In this document: positions 50,448 through 60,555 of the stretch, piece by piece
Layout of the letters: the number at the start of each line of letters is the position of its first letter
Position numbering within the stretch: position 1 is the stretch's first letter
Assembly: GCA_001799845.1 (NCBI GenBank)
Contig: MGUG01000041.1
Span: 1 to 64,000 of the forward strand
Length of the DNA: 64,000 nucleotides
Direction of reading: 5' to 3'
Source of the DNA: Elusimicrobia bacterium GWC2_64_44
Lineage (GTDB): Bacteria > Elusimicrobiota > Elusimicrobia > Elusimicrobiales > UBA9959
Program-made: the position numbers and the translations under genes
The notes under the pieces: model-generated
The model's input: only the letters and a program-made list of their open reading frames with translations
Told to the model about the DNA's origin: nothing
Database searches by the model: none

Positions 50448-51415
50448 CCTCTCTGCTGCGACCTCTCGCCGTCGGGCGGGTAGAACTCAAGAACAACCTG
50501 GCGCTGGCCCCCATGGCCGGCATCACCAACGCGGCCTTCCGCGTGCTGGCCGCGGGCGGCGGGGCCGGGCTGGTGGTCACCGAGATGGTCTCGGCCGACA
50601 GCCTCAAGTACGGCAATAAGAAATCTTTCCGCATGCTCGGCCTGCGGCCCGAAGAGGGCCCGGTGGCCATACAGGTCTTCGGCGCGGACCCGTCCTCGAT
50701 GGCCCTGGCGGCGCGGGACGCCGAGAGCGCCGGCGCCGCCATCGTGGACATCAACGCCGGCTGCCCGGTGAAAAAGGTGCGCCGCTCCGGCGCGGGCGCA
50801 GAGCTGATGAAGGCGCCGCTGCTGCTGGCCGACATCATCTCGCGCATGGTCAGGAGCGTAAAGATCCCGGTGACCGTGAAGTTTCGCGTCGGGCTGGAGG
50901 CGGGCGAGAACCTGGGGCCCCTGCTCGCCCGCGCGGCGGAGCAGGCCGGCGCCGCGGCCATCACCCTGCACGGCCGGCCGGCCTCGCAGTTCCATACCGG
51001 CCCTGTCAATCTCGAATATATGGCCGAAACCGCGGCGGCGGTGCGCATTCCCGTCTTCGGCAACGGCGGCGTGGAGAACGCCGCCGGCGCAAGCGCCCTC
51101 CTGGAGGCCGGCTGCGCCGGGGTGGCCATAGGCCGCGCGGCGGTCTTCAACCCGGCCGTTTTCAGCGAGATCGCAGCGGGGCTCTCCGGCGGGGATGTGC
51201 CGCCGCCCTCCGGCGCCGACCGCATGCGCCTGTTCCTGCGCTTCCTCGAGCTCAACGCCGAACTCTACGGCGAAGAGCACGGCCTGGCGCGCGCCCGCAA
51301 GCTGGTGGGCTACTGGCTCAAGGGCCTGCCCGGCGCCGCCGGCGCCCGCAGCGCCTTCATGCGCCTCAAGACCCTTAAAGAGGCCGAAGAGCTTTTGATA
51401 CAATATACGAAGTAA
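50444..51415 (+). CDS. tRNA-dihydrouridine synthase
   Basis: LALAPMAGITNAAFRVLA ... VDINAGCPVKKVRRSGAGAELMK ... ITLHGRPASQF ... VFGNGGVENA; GTG start at 50444. Confidence 0.92.
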   Translation: MTSLLRPLAVGRVELKNNLALAPMAGITNAAFRVLAAGGGAGLVVTEMVSADSLKYGNKKSFRMLGLRPEEGPVAIQVFGADPSSMALAARDAESAGAAIVDINAGCPVKKVRRSGAGAELMKAPLLLADIISRMVRSVKIPVTVKFRVGLEAGENLGPLLARAAEQAGAAAITLHGRPASQFHTGPVNLEYMAETAAAVRIPVFGNGGVENAAGASALLEAGCAGVAIGRAAVFNPAVFSEIAAGLSGGDVPPPSGADRMRLFLRFLELNAELYGEEHGLARARKLVGYWLKGLPGAAGARSAFMRLKTLKEAEELLIQYTK

Positions 51416-51435
51416 AACCGCCTAAAGGCCCCATT

Positions 51436-54012
51436 ATGACCCAGGTTGAAACCCCAGAGACGCCCCTGATGCAGCAGTACCAGGCGCTGAAGAACGCCTA
51501 TCCCCACGCCCTGCTCTTCTTCCGGCTGGGCGACTTCTACGAGATGTTCTTCGACGACGCCAAAACCGCCAGCGCCGAGCTGGGGCTGACGCTGACCGCG
51601 CGCCAGAGCGTGCCGATGTGCGGCGTGCCGCATCATTCCGCCACCACCTACATCTCCCGCCTGCTGGCCGCGGGCTACAAGGTGGCCATCTGCGAGCAGG
51701 TCGCCCCGTCCGGCGACGCGAAGAAGACCAAGCTTTTCCGGCGCGAAGTAGTGCGCCTGATCACCCCCGGCACCGTGGTAGAGGACGAGCTGCTGCAGCC
51801 GCGCGCGAGCCGCTACCTGGTGGCCCTCGAGCTCGACATCGTGGGCTGGGGCCTGGCTTCTTTCGACGCCTCCACCGGCGATTTCCTGGCCACGCAGAAC
51901 CTCAACGACCCGGACCTCTACCAGCTGCTGTCCTTCATCTCCAAGACCGGCCCGGCCGAGATCCTGGCCGACTCCCGCACGGTGAAAGAGATCAAAAAGC
52001 GCGGCCTGGATTTCACGCCGCTGCAGGTGACCGAGTACACCCGCGCCGACGCCCACCAGCCCGCCTGGGCCGCGCAGCCGGTCTGGCAGAACCACCGGCT
52101 GGCCATGAAGACCGCGCTGAAGGTCACCTCCTACGTGCGCCAGACCCAGCCCGGCCTGAAAGAAGTCTTTGCCCCCTCTTACTACGAGCCCGCCAACCGC
52201 CTGCAGCTCGACGAATCCGCCATCAAGACGCTGGAGCTGGTCTCCAGCCCCGACGGCGACGATTCCAAGACGCTGTGGGGCGTGCTGGACCAGTGCCGCA
52301 CCTCCATGGGCTCGCGCCTGCTGCGCCGCTGGCTGCTGGAGCCCCTGACCGACCTGCGCGAGATCCAGTCCCGGCAGGCCTTCACGGCCTTCCTGGCCGA
52401 GGGCCGCGAGGCCCGCGAGCAGCTGGGCGATATCCTGGCCCAGGTGCCGGACATCGAGCGGCTGCTCGGCCGCGTGATAAATCTGACCGCCTCGCCCCGC
52501 GACGTGGCCGCCGTGCGCAAGGCGCTGACGCAGCTGCCGCGCCTGAAGCTGCTGCTGAGCTCGGCGGGCTTCTTCGAGTGCGCGCCCGAGCTGGCCTCGC
52601 GCCTGGACGCCACCTCGCACGCCCTCAACGCGCTGCGCACCGACCTGGAGCGCGCGCTGTCCGACGCCCCGCCCGCCCGCCTCTCCGACGGCGGCGTGAT
52701 CCGGGAGGGCTACAGCCCGGAGCTCGACGAGCTGCGCCTGGTGCGCCGCGACAGCCAGAAGCTCCTAAACGACATCGAGCTGGCCGAGAAGGAAAAGACG
52801 GGCATTCCCACGCTGAAGGTGGGCTTCAACAGCGTGTTCGGCTATTTCATCGAGGTCTCCAAGGCGCAGGCGCCGAAGGTGCCCCATTATTTCGTCCGCA
52901 AGCAGACGCTGGTCAACGCCGAGCGCTACATCACCGAGGAGCTGAAGGTCCTGGAGAACAAGATCCTCGGCGCCGAAGAGAAGATGGCCAAGCTGGAGGC
53001 CCACCTGTTCGGCGAGCTGCGCGAGCGGGTCAAGACCGCCATAGGCGAGATCAAGGCCTTCGCTACCGGCGCGGCCGAGCTGGACGTCTTCTTCGCGCTG
53101 GCCGAGTGCGCGGTGCGCTACGAGTTCTCCCGCCCCCGGGTCAATTCCGGCGACGCTCTGAAGGTCGAGGAAGGCCGCCACCCGGCGGTGGAACGCTTCC
53201 TGCCCGCCGGCGCTTTCGTTCCGAACGATCTCGAGCTCGGCAACTCCGACGCCCGCGTCGTCATCCTCACCGGCCCCAACATGAGCGGCAAGAGCGTCTA
53301 TCTGCGCCAGGCCGCCGTCGTGGTCATCCTCGCCCAGATCGGCTCTTTCGTGCCCGCGCGCGCGGCCGAGGTGGGCGTGGTGGACCGCATCATGACGCGC
53401 ATCGGCGCGCAGGACCGCATGGCCCGCGGCGAATCCACCTTCATGGTGGAGATGCGCGAGACCTCGGCCATCATGCGCCTGGCCACCCCGAAGAGCCTGA
53501 TCCTGCTCGACGAGGTGGGCCGCGGCACCTCCACCTTCGACGGCATCTCCATAGCCTGGGCCGTGGTGGAGCACCTCTACAAGCCCGAGGGCGGCCCCAA
53601 GGTGCTGTTCGCCACGCATTACTTCGAGCTGACCGAGCTGGCCGAGAAGTTCGCCGGGATCAAGAACTGCAATATCGCCGTGAAGGAATGGACCAACGCC
53701 CTCGGCAAGACCGAGGTGGTGTTCCTGCACAAGATAGCCAGCGGCCCCGCCGACAAGTCCTACGGCATCCACGTGGCCCAGCTGGCCGGCCTGCCCGAGA
53801 GCGCGCTGGCCCGCGCCCGCGAGATCCTGCACGTCCTTGAGACCAAGGGCGACATCCACGTGGAGTCCGGAGACGAGAACCAGACCCCCATGCTGCCCAT
53901 CTTCTCCGGCCACCCGGTGCTTGACGAGCTGAAGATGTGCGACGCCGACAACATGACGCCGATGCAGGCGCTATCGGCCATAACCGACTGGAAGAAGCGG
54001 CTGAAGGATTAG
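51436..54012 (+). CDS. mutS: DNA mismatch repair protein MutS
   Basis: TPLMQQYQALKNAYPHALLFFRLGDFYEMFFDDA; LTGPNMSGKSVYLRQAAVVVILAQIGSFVPA; DEVGRGTSTFDGISIAWAVVEHL. Confidence 0.98.
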   Translation: MTQVETPETPLMQQYQALKNAYPHALLFFRLGDFYEMFFDDAKTASAELGLTLTARQSVPMCGVPHHSATTYISRLLAAGYKVAICEQVAPSGDAKKTKLFRREVVRLITPGTVVEDELLQPRASRYLVALELDIVGWGLASFDASTGDFLATQNLNDPDLYQLLSFISKTGPAEILADSRTVKEIKKRGLDFTPLQVTEYTRADAHQPAWAAQPVWQNHRLAMKTALKVTSYVRQTQPGLKEVFAPSYYEPANRLQLDESAIKTLELVSSPDGDDSKTLWGVLDQCRTSMGSRLLRRWLLEPLTDLREIQSRQAFTAFLAEGREAREQLGDILAQVPDIERLLGRVINLTASPRDVAAVRKALTQLPRLKLLLSSAGFFECAPELASRLDATSHALNALRTDLERALSDAPPARLSDGGVIREGYSPELDELRLVRRDSQKLLNDIELAEKEKTGIPTLKVGFNSVFGYFIEVSKAQAPKVPHYFVRKQTLVNAERYITEELKVLENKILGAEEKMAKLEAHLFGELRERVKTAIGEIKAFATGAAELDVFFALAECAVRYEFSRPRVNSGDALKVEEGRHPAVERFLPAGAFVPNDLELGNSDARVVILTGPNMSGKSVYLRQAAVVVILAQIGSFVPARAAEVGVVDRIMTRIGAQDRMARGESTFMVEMRETSAIMRLATPKSLILLDEVGRGTSTFDGISIAWAVVEHLYKPEGGPKVLFATHYFELTELAEKFAGIKNCNIAVKEWTNALGKTEVVFLHKIASGPADKSYGIHVAQLAGLPESALARAREILHVLETKGDIHVESGDENQTPMLPIFSGHPVLDELKMCDADNMTPMQALSAITDWKKRLKD

Positions 54013-54140
54013 CCTCAACGCTCCGGACGAAGCGGCCGCCCCTCACCGGGCGGCCGTTCTCTTTTGGCCCAGAAGATAAGGGGCCCTTGGACCCATACAG
54101 ATAATGCGCGCAGTTACTATAATTTAATACGGGGAAACTA

Positions 54141-55574
54141 ATGACCAAATCGCTGCTGCTAACCATGTTCTCGGTGCTGTCCTTCTGCGCTCCTTCTTTT
54201 GCCCGGCCCTTCAGCCTGGACTCCGTCCGGGCCGGGGAAGTCGCCTCGGCGGAACTCCCGGTTATGCCCCAGGCCGCGGTCCCGGCGCAGGCCGAGCCCA
54301 AGGAATGGACCATAATCTATTACTCTACCACCAAGGATTTCAAGCTGCGCCCGTCCTTCCTGATCCAGATGCTGGACCTCAAACTGGCCGGCTCCAGCGG
54401 CAAGGTTAACGTGGTGGTCGAAGGCTCCGTGGTGGCGCAGGCGGAGGACGGTTCCATTTCCACGCCGACGCTGCGCATGGCCATAGGCGGCGAGCCGTGG
54501 AGCCTGGAGAAGGCCGTGACGGTTTTCAATGAAGGTATGGACCTGAAGACCAGATTCGTGAAAGAGAGCGCCCTCCGGGAGTTCTCGGGCGATATCGTTA
54601 GCCGCGAGACCGGAGTGGACACCGGCGACTGGCGCCACGTGGCGGAATTCGCCCGTTGGGCCAAGGCTAACTACCCCGCCAAACGCTACGCCTTCCTTAT
54701 CTTCGGCCACGGCAACGGCATAGTTGACGCCAAAAAGACGGCGGAGAAAGGCACGCTGGCGGATGAGGACACCAAGAACTACGTGACCATTCCCGAGATG
54801 CGCCTGATGATGGCGGAGATCGGCAAGGTGGACGTTTTCCTGATGCAGTCCTGCCTGATGCAGATGGCCGAGGTGGTCTGGCAGGTCAAGGATTATACCG
54901 ACGTGGTGGTGGGCTCCAGCGAGTTCCTCTGGTCCAACGGTTTTTTCACGCCCGCGCTGCTCAAGGCCCTCAACGAAAACCCGCAGTTCCCTTCTCTCGC
55001 CGTCGGCGATCTCATGGCGGAGTCCTACGTGGCCACCTTACCGCAGGACAAGACCGGGCACGTGTCGGTGATCCCCACCGCGGCCCTGCCCCGCTTCGCG
55101 GAGAAACTGGACGCCTGGGCCGACGCCGTAATGAAGGCCGACGGCCGCGACGCCGCGATGAAGGCCCGGCATAAAACGGTGCGATTCGACTCTTTCGGCC
55201 TCGTAACCCTTTCTACGGCCCAGTCCGTCAACTATTCCATCTCCGGCGACCTGTACGATTTCGTCAGGCTGACCACCGAGAATATACCGCGGGAGACGGA
55301 AGAACAACTGAAGGCAGCTGAAGCCGGCCGTGCCCTGATGGAAGATATTGAGAAAAGCCTGGTCTACAAGTATTACTACAAGGGCGCCACGGTTACCGGT
55401 TTCGATTATTCCGTCCCGCGCGGCATAGCCATACACGTGCCGCCCAGGAAGATCCTGACCGGGTCCGTGGACGGGATGTACTCGCAGATAATGCAGACCA
55501 ACTACTGGGACCTGCCTTTCGCCAGGGAGACGCGCTGGGGCGCTTTCCTGAACTGGATCTACCGCGGTAAATAA
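54141..55574 (+). CDS. Secreted clostripain-like (C11) cysteine peptidase
   Basis: Signal peptide; KEWTIIYYSTTKD ... FLIFGHGNGI (catalytic His) ... DVFLMQSCLMQMAEVVWQV (catalytic Cys). Confidence 0.88.
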   Translation: MTKSLLLTMFSVLSFCAPSFARPFSLDSVRAGEVASAELPVMPQAAVPAQAEPKEWTIIYYSTTKDFKLRPSFLIQMLDLKLAGSSGKVNVVVEGSVVAQAEDGSISTPTLRMAIGGEPWSLEKAVTVFNEGMDLKTRFVKESALREFSGDIVSRETGVDTGDWRHVAEFARWAKANYPAKRYAFLIFGHGNGIVDAKKTAEKGTLADEDTKNYVTIPEMRLMMAEIGKVDVFLMQSCLMQMAEVVWQVKDYTDVVVGSSEFLWSNGFFTPALLKALNENPQFPSLAVGDLMAESYVATLPQDKTGHVSVIPTAALPRFAEKLDAWADAVMKADGRDAAMKARHKTVRFDSFGLVTLSTAQSVNYSISGDLYDFVRLTTENIPRETEEQLKAAEAGRALMEDIEKSLVYKYYYKGATVTGFDYSVPRGIAIHVPPRKILTGSVDGMYSQIMQTNYWDLPFARETRWGAFLNWIYRGK

Positions 55575-55589
55575 GCCGGAGGAACAACG

Positions 55590-56762
55590 ATGCTGAAGAG
55601 AACTTCTTTCCTGTCCCTGCTGTACGCGCTGGCGCTGTCGGCGCAGACGCTGCCCGCGGCCGAGCTGGCCGATATCGCGGCTGACGATATCCGCAAGGCT
55701 CCCGTCGCCGCTCCTTCCTTTCCGTCGGCGGTAACGCCGCCCGGGGTGACGATAGCCAGTTACACCACCGACGAAGAATTCACCTTCGAGAGCGAAGCGG
55801 TACCCGCCATGAACGCGCGCATCAACGCCCTGAAAGCCGCCGGCGTCACCACGCTGGGCGGCCGCGTGGTTGAGCTCGGCAACGATTATTCCTTCGTCAT
55901 CGACTATCTGTCGACCGTGAAGGGCAACGCCGCCCTGCCGCCCGCCGTGCTGCTGGAAACCTATAAGAACGGCGCCGCCTATTGGCTGGAGCGCGAGGCC
56001 GAGGAGGCCATGAAGGCCTGCGCGGCCAATTTCCGCGCGGCCAAGCTGCCGGTGCTGGGCTCCTACCTTTACGAGGCCGGCAACGACAACGCTTTCGCCG
56101 TGGATTACCTGGTTAAGAACCTGCTGCGCCCCGCGCAGGAATACGACGTGAAGTTCCAGTCCTATACCGGCGGGAAGTTCACCTTCGAGAGCGAGGCCGA
56201 AAAGGCCGTGCCCTCGTACCTCGCGCTCTTCAAACAGGCCGGCGTGCCGGCCATACGCGGCAAAGCCGTAGCCAGCGGCCGCGACTATGCCGTGCAGGTG
56301 GAATACGTGGTCAAGACCGGGAAGTCAGCGCCGCGCCCGCAGTACTCGGTCGCCCGCTACGCCGCCCGCGAGACCTTCACCTTCGACAAGGAAGCCCTGG
56401 CCGCCTCCAAAACTGCGCTGCCTAAGTTCGCCTCCGCCGGCGTGCCGCCGCTGTCGGCCGTGCTGCGCCCCGAGGGCCGCGACTATTCTTACAGCGTGGA
56501 TTATCTCGTCGGCAATATCTACCAGCAGGGCGGCGTGATACCTTCCGTGGCCATAGAGACCTACCAGGCCCCCGAGACCTATACCTTCGACAGCGAGGCC
56601 AAGAAGGCCCTGGCCGAAAAGGTGGCGGCCTTCAACGCCGGGGGACTGCCGGTGGTCGGCTCCGCGCTGAGCGGCGAGCTGGGCTCCTACACCTACGCGA
56701 TAGACTACATAGCCAAGGCCGGCGCCCAGGGCCCGGTCTTCCCCCCGCCGCCGCAGTATTGA
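55590..56762 (+). CDS. Secreted protein with five ~66-aa tandem repeats
   Basis: Signal peptide; five units with FTFESEA ... AGVP.L.G ... G.DYS..VDY; spacing of the VDY/IDY motif ~66-68 aa. Confidence 0.85.
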   Translation: MLKRTSFLSLLYALALSAQTLPAAELADIAADDIRKAPVAAPSFPSAVTPPGVTIASYTTDEEFTFESEAVPAMNARINALKAAGVTTLGGRVVELGNDYSFVIDYLSTVKGNAALPPAVLLETYKNGAAYWLEREAEEAMKACAANFRAAKLPVLGSYLYEAGNDNAFAVDYLVKNLLRPAQEYDVKFQSYTGGKFTFESEAEKAVPSYLALFKQAGVPAIRGKAVASGRDYAVQVEYVVKTGKSAPRPQYSVARYAARETFTFDKEALAASKTALPKFASAGVPPLSAVLRPEGRDYSYSVDYLVGNIYQQGGVIPSVAIETYQAPETYTFDSEAKKALAEKVAAFNAGGLPVVGSALSGELGSYTYAIDYIAKAGAQGPVFPPPPQY

Positions 56763-56810
56763 GCCGGCGGTTTTGCAACGGACCCGGGCCGCGCGCCCGG
56801 GTTCTTATTT

Positions 56811-57545
56811 ATGGAACCTAAGAACCCTTTCGAGGGAATTCAGACTTACGGCAATTTCGGTCTCCTCTGGCTGTTCGCGGTCGTTATCCTCGCTATCCAG
56901 GTGGCGTCGCTGCTGCTGATGGAGATACCCGCCCGCGCCCTGGGGGTCAAGTTCGACACCTACGAGGCGTCCATCCCCGGGTTTATCCTTACGGCGCTCG
57001 CTTCCTGGTCGCTGCTGGCGGACCTCGGGGTTTCCTGGCGCCAGGCCTGGAGCGACTGGCAGGCCAATGCCCTGGCCGACCTGCGCAAGGCGCTGCGCTA
57101 TCTGCCGGGCTACGCCGGGGTGCTGCTGGGCATGGGGCTGGTGCTCGCCGCCGCCTATTATATCTGGGACGATTCTTTCGCGGCGCTGATGAAGCACGTC
57201 TCGGCCTCCGGCGCGGACCAGGAGGCCAGCGTGAAGGCGATGGCCTTTTCCGCTCCGCGCTTCGCCCTGCTGCTGCTGCTCGCCTGCGTGGCCGCGCCGC
57301 TGGCTGAAGAGCTTTTCTTCCGCCGCATAGTCTTCGCCTCGCTCAGGGCCAGGAAGGGCTTCTGGTTCAGCGCCCTGTGCTCAAGCCTCCTGTTCGCGCT
57401 ATTCCACGGCGGCGGCGCCCCGGTAACGCTGCTGCCGGGGGTCTATTTCTGCTGGGTTTATGAAAAAGAGCGCCGGCTGCCGGCGAACGTCATGCTGCAC
57501 GGCCTGGTCAACTTTTTCGCTGTGCTCTTTAGAACGTTCAGTTGA
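56811..57545 (+). CDS. CPBP family intramembrane glutamic endopeptidase
   Basis: APLAEELFFRRIVFASLRARKGFWFSALCSSLLFALFHGG (EExxxR...FxxxH). Confidence 0.88.
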   Translation: MEPKNPFEGIQTYGNFGLLWLFAVVILAIQVASLLLMEIPARALGVKFDTYEASIPGFILTALASWSLLADLGVSWRQAWSDWQANALADLRKALRYLPGYAGVLLGMGLVLAAAYYIWDDSFAALMKHVSASGADQEASVKAMAFSAPRFALLLLLACVAAPLAEELFFRRIVFASLRARKGFWFSALCSSLLFALFHGGGAPVTLLPGVYFCWVYEKERRLPANVMLHGLVNFFAVLFRTFS

Positions 57546-57564
57546 AGTATTGTAAAATCAACTT

Positions 57565-59328
57565 ATGCCGGAAATAAAAGTCCTTCCCGAAGAAGTCGTC
57601 TCCAAGATAGCCGCTGGCGAGGTCATAGAGCGCCCCGCCTCCGTGCTCAAGGAACTCATAGAGAATTCCCTGGACGCCGGCGCCTCGAAGGTAGAGATAG
57701 AGATAAGGAAGGCCGGCCGCGGCCTGATACGCGTGCACGACGACGGGCGCGGCATGGCCCGCGAGGACCTGCGGCTCTCACTCGGCCGCCACGCCACCAG
57801 CAAGCTCAACGTCTTCGAAGATATTTATTCGCTCGCCACCTTCGGCTTCCGCGGCGAGGCGCTGTATTCCGTCTTCGCGGTTTCCCGGCTGAAGATCACC
57901 TCTTTCAAAGCGGGCGCCGATTCCGGCTACACCCTCGAGGGCGAGGGCGGCCGCGTGATAGCCGAACTGCCCGCGCCGCCGGTGAAGGGCACCACCATAG
58001 AGGCCGCAGATCTGTTCTTCAACACGCCGGCGCGCGCCAAGTTCATGAAGAGCGACAATGCCGAGCGCTCCCACCTGATAAAGACCGTGGAAGAGGCCGC
58101 CCTGGCCAACCTCGGCGTCGCTTTCCGGCTGGTCATAGACGGCTCTGAAATTCTCAACCTGCCCGCCCTGCCCGGCGGCCTCTGGGAGAACCTCAAGAAC
58201 CGCGCCGCGGCTATCTTCGGGCGTAGCGTTTACGGCGGGCTCGCCCGCGTTGAGGGCAAAACTCCCGGCATGGCCGTCTACGGGCTGTTCTCGCGGCCCG
58301 ACGCCCTCGCCGCCACGCGCGTCAACCAGCATTTCTTCGTCAATCGCCGGCCCGTCGGCTCGGCGCTGCTGCGGCAGGCGCTGTACCGCGGCTACGGCCA
58401 CATGCTGACCGGCCGCCACCCGGCCTGCGCGCTGTTCCTGGAGCTGGACCCCGGTGCCTTCGACTGCAACATCCACCCGCAGAAGCGCGACGTAAAGTTC
58501 TCATCGGAGAACGAGATCTTCAAGACCATCTCCAACACTATTTATGAGGAGCTGCTCAGCAAGCAGACGGCCGCGGTGACGATGACCGCGCCGGAGGCGG
58601 GCAGGCAGTTCACGCCCCCCGACGTGCCGGCCTACCGCGAGGCCGCCGCCCCGCCGGCCCCGGCCGCGGAGACCGGCAGCCTGTTCGGCCCGGGGCCCGC
58701 TCCCGAGGCCCTCACCCCGCAGGCCCACCCGGACTGGCGCGGCAAGGACCTCTCTTACATAGGCCAGCTGGCCAAGAGCTACCTGCTCTTCGGGTCCGGC
58801 GACGGGCTGCTGGTGGTGGACCAGCACGCAGCGCAGGAGCGGGTGCTGTTCGAGAAATACCTGGGCGAATTTTCCAAAGGCGCGGTCAAGGTGCAGCCGC
58901 TGCTGGTGCCGCTCGAGGCGGAGCTGCCGCGCTCGCAGATGGAGACGGTTTTGAAATGGCGCGACTGGATGAAGTCGGCCGGGTTCGAGATAGACCAGCG
59001 CGGCCCGGAGACGGCGCTGCTGCGCGCGGCCCCGGCGCTGTTCTACTTCACGCAGGCCGCCTTCGGCGAATTTCTGGGGTATCTGTCCGAAGTGCTCGGC
59101 GAGCCGGAGAAGGCCGCCGAGGACCTCAAGCGCAATATCATAGCCACGATGGCCTGCAAGAAGTCCATCAAGGCGCACGATTTTGTGAAGCCGCAGGAGG
59201 CCCTGCGGCTGATGGACGACCTGAAGGGCACCAAGGACAGCTACCACTGCCCGCACGGGCGCCCGACGCTGTTCTTCCTCTCCGGCGGCGACATCGCCCG
59301 CCGTTTCCAGCGTTCTGGCGTGCTGTAG
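57565..59328 (+). CDS. mutL: DNA mismatch repair protein MutL
   Basis: IKVLPEEVVSKIAAGEVIERPASVLKELIENSLDAGASKVEIEI; FGFRGEALYSV; C-terminal CPHGRPT. Confidence 0.97.
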   Translation: MPEIKVLPEEVVSKIAAGEVIERPASVLKELIENSLDAGASKVEIEIRKAGRGLIRVHDDGRGMAREDLRLSLGRHATSKLNVFEDIYSLATFGFRGEALYSVFAVSRLKITSFKAGADSGYTLEGEGGRVIAELPAPPVKGTTIEAADLFFNTPARAKFMKSDNAERSHLIKTVEEAALANLGVAFRLVIDGSEILNLPALPGGLWENLKNRAAAIFGRSVYGGLARVEGKTPGMAVYGLFSRPDALAATRVNQHFFVNRRPVGSALLRQALYRGYGHMLTGRHPACALFLELDPGAFDCNIHPQKRDVKFSSENEIFKTISNTIYEELLSKQTAAVTMTAPEAGRQFTPPDVPAYREAAAPPAPAAETGSLFGPGPAPEALTPQAHPDWRGKDLSYIGQLAKSYLLFGSGDGLLVVDQHAAQERVLFEKYLGEFSKGAVKVQPLLVPLEAELPRSQMETVLKWRDWMKSAGFEIDQRGPETALLRAAPALFYFTQAAFGEFLGYLSEVLGEPEKAAEDLKRNIIATMACKKSIKAHDFVKPQEALRLMDDLKGTKDSYHCPHGRPTLFFLSGGDIARRFQRSGVL

Positions 59329-59334
59329 CCCGCC

Positions 59335-60090
59335 TCAGCGCTTTTTCAGCTTTTCCTGCTGGCGTTTTTCCAGGTCGGCCACGGCCTTCTGCCGGCGGTT
59401 CACAAAATCGTCTATAAAATCCTCGCGCGCCGCGAGCCGGGCGCGCAGGTCGTCCACGCGCTTCTTAACGCGCCGGTAGCGGCGCTCCTCGGCGCTCATC
59501 AGCCTGGAGAGCCTGTCGCTGGCTTCCAGCTTGTCGGGCGCGGCCAGGCCCTCCTGGCCGGGCAGCAGGACCTTTTCCCCGGCGGCTCCGGAGAGGGCCA
59601 CCTCGCCCTCGAACAGCCCCACCGCGGTCTCTCCGGAAGTGGAGACCAGCAGCGAGAAGGCGGTGCCGCGCACGGCGCAGACGGCAGACGGTGTGCGCAC
59701 CGAGAAGGCGGAGTTTATTTTTTTACCCAGCTTCATGGCCATCCAGAGGGCCTTGCCCTTCAGGAAGGAGAAGGAAAATTCCCGTTTTTCGGCGGCGGCC
59801 AGCAGGGTCTCGGCCGTCATTTCGGAGTTCTCTTCCAGCTTAATGAAGGAGCCTTCCTTCAAAAGGATCTCGCACCAGGCGCCGGGCGCGGTCCTGATGG
59901 AGTCGCCCTGGGCTATGGCCCGGCCCTTCGGGGAAACCAGCCAGTCGGTCCGGCCGGCCTGGCGCAGCTCCACTTTGCCCGACGCGGCGTAGACGCAGCC
60001 CAGCCTGCCGGTTTGCGGCTTGGCGTCCTGAGCCTGGACCGTACCGGCCGCGGCTAACAGGGCGGATAACAGAATGAACGGGATCTTCAT
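59335..60090 (-). CDS. FecR domain-containing secreted protein
   Basis: Signal peptide MKIPFILLSALLAAAGTVQA; GKVELRQAGRTDWLVSPKGRAIAQGDSIRTAPGAWCEILLKEGSFIKLEENSEM; RTPSAVCAVRGTAFSL. Confidence 0.88.
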   Translation of the reverse strand: MKIPFILLSALLAAAGTVQAQDAKPQTGRLGCVYAASGKVELRQAGRTDWLVSPKGRAIAQGDSIRTAPGAWCEILLKEGSFIKLEENSEMTAETLLAAAEKREFSFSFLKGKALWMAMKLGKKINSAFSVRTPSAVCAVRGTAFSLLVSTSGETAVGLFEGEVALSGAAGEKVLLPGQEGLAAPDKLEASDRLSRLMSAEERRYRRVKKRVDDLRARLAAREDFIDDFVNRRQKAVADLEKRQQEKLKKR

Positions 60091-60181
60091 CTTTCCTCCA
60101 GCGCCGGGAATTATCCGGCCTCGTTTCTTGAATTTGGGAACCCCCGCTACCATTATAGACAAAAATACGCGCCCGCGGCCT

Positions 60182-60520
60182 CTAGCCTTTTCTCACGAAG
60201 TGCGGCATCTCCGCCGGGATCTCGAAGGACAGCTCCACCAGCCCGGCCGGCTTGCCGTCTTTCAGCCACGGCGCCTGGTAGATCAGCTTCTTAACGCCGT
60301 TCTTCTCTATAGTGTAGGCGTTGGTGAAGGGCTCCGCCAGCATTTTCTTCAGCTTGGACCTGGAGGGTTCCGGGTGGCAGTCGAGCAGGCTCTTGCCTAT
60401 CAGCGAGCCCCCGCCGCTCTTGGCGAAGGTGGCAGAAGACTTGGCGTTCATCTCAAGGATCCTGCCTTCCGCGTCGCAGACCGTGATGGCGAAATTCACG
60501 CCGTCTTTCCAGTTTTCCAT
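60182..60520 (-). CDS. PAS domain protein
   Basis: FAITVCDAEGRILEMNAKSSATFAKSGGGSLIGKSLLDCHP. Confidence 0.8.
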   Translation of the reverse strand: MENWKDGVNFAITVCDAEGRILEMNAKSSATFAKSGGGSLIGKSLLDCHPEPSRSKLKKMLAEPFTNAYTIEKNGVKKLIYQAPWLKDGKPAGLVELSFEIPAEMPHFVRKG

Positions 60521-60555
60521 ACTCCTCCTAAATCTCGTTCCCTATATTATAAAAT

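Noticed and set aside
50135-51415. 426-aa version of the tRNA-dihydrouridine synthase
   Set aside because: Upstream extension overlaps the preceding gene out of frame and is Arg-rich; GTG at 50444 gives the normal N-terminus
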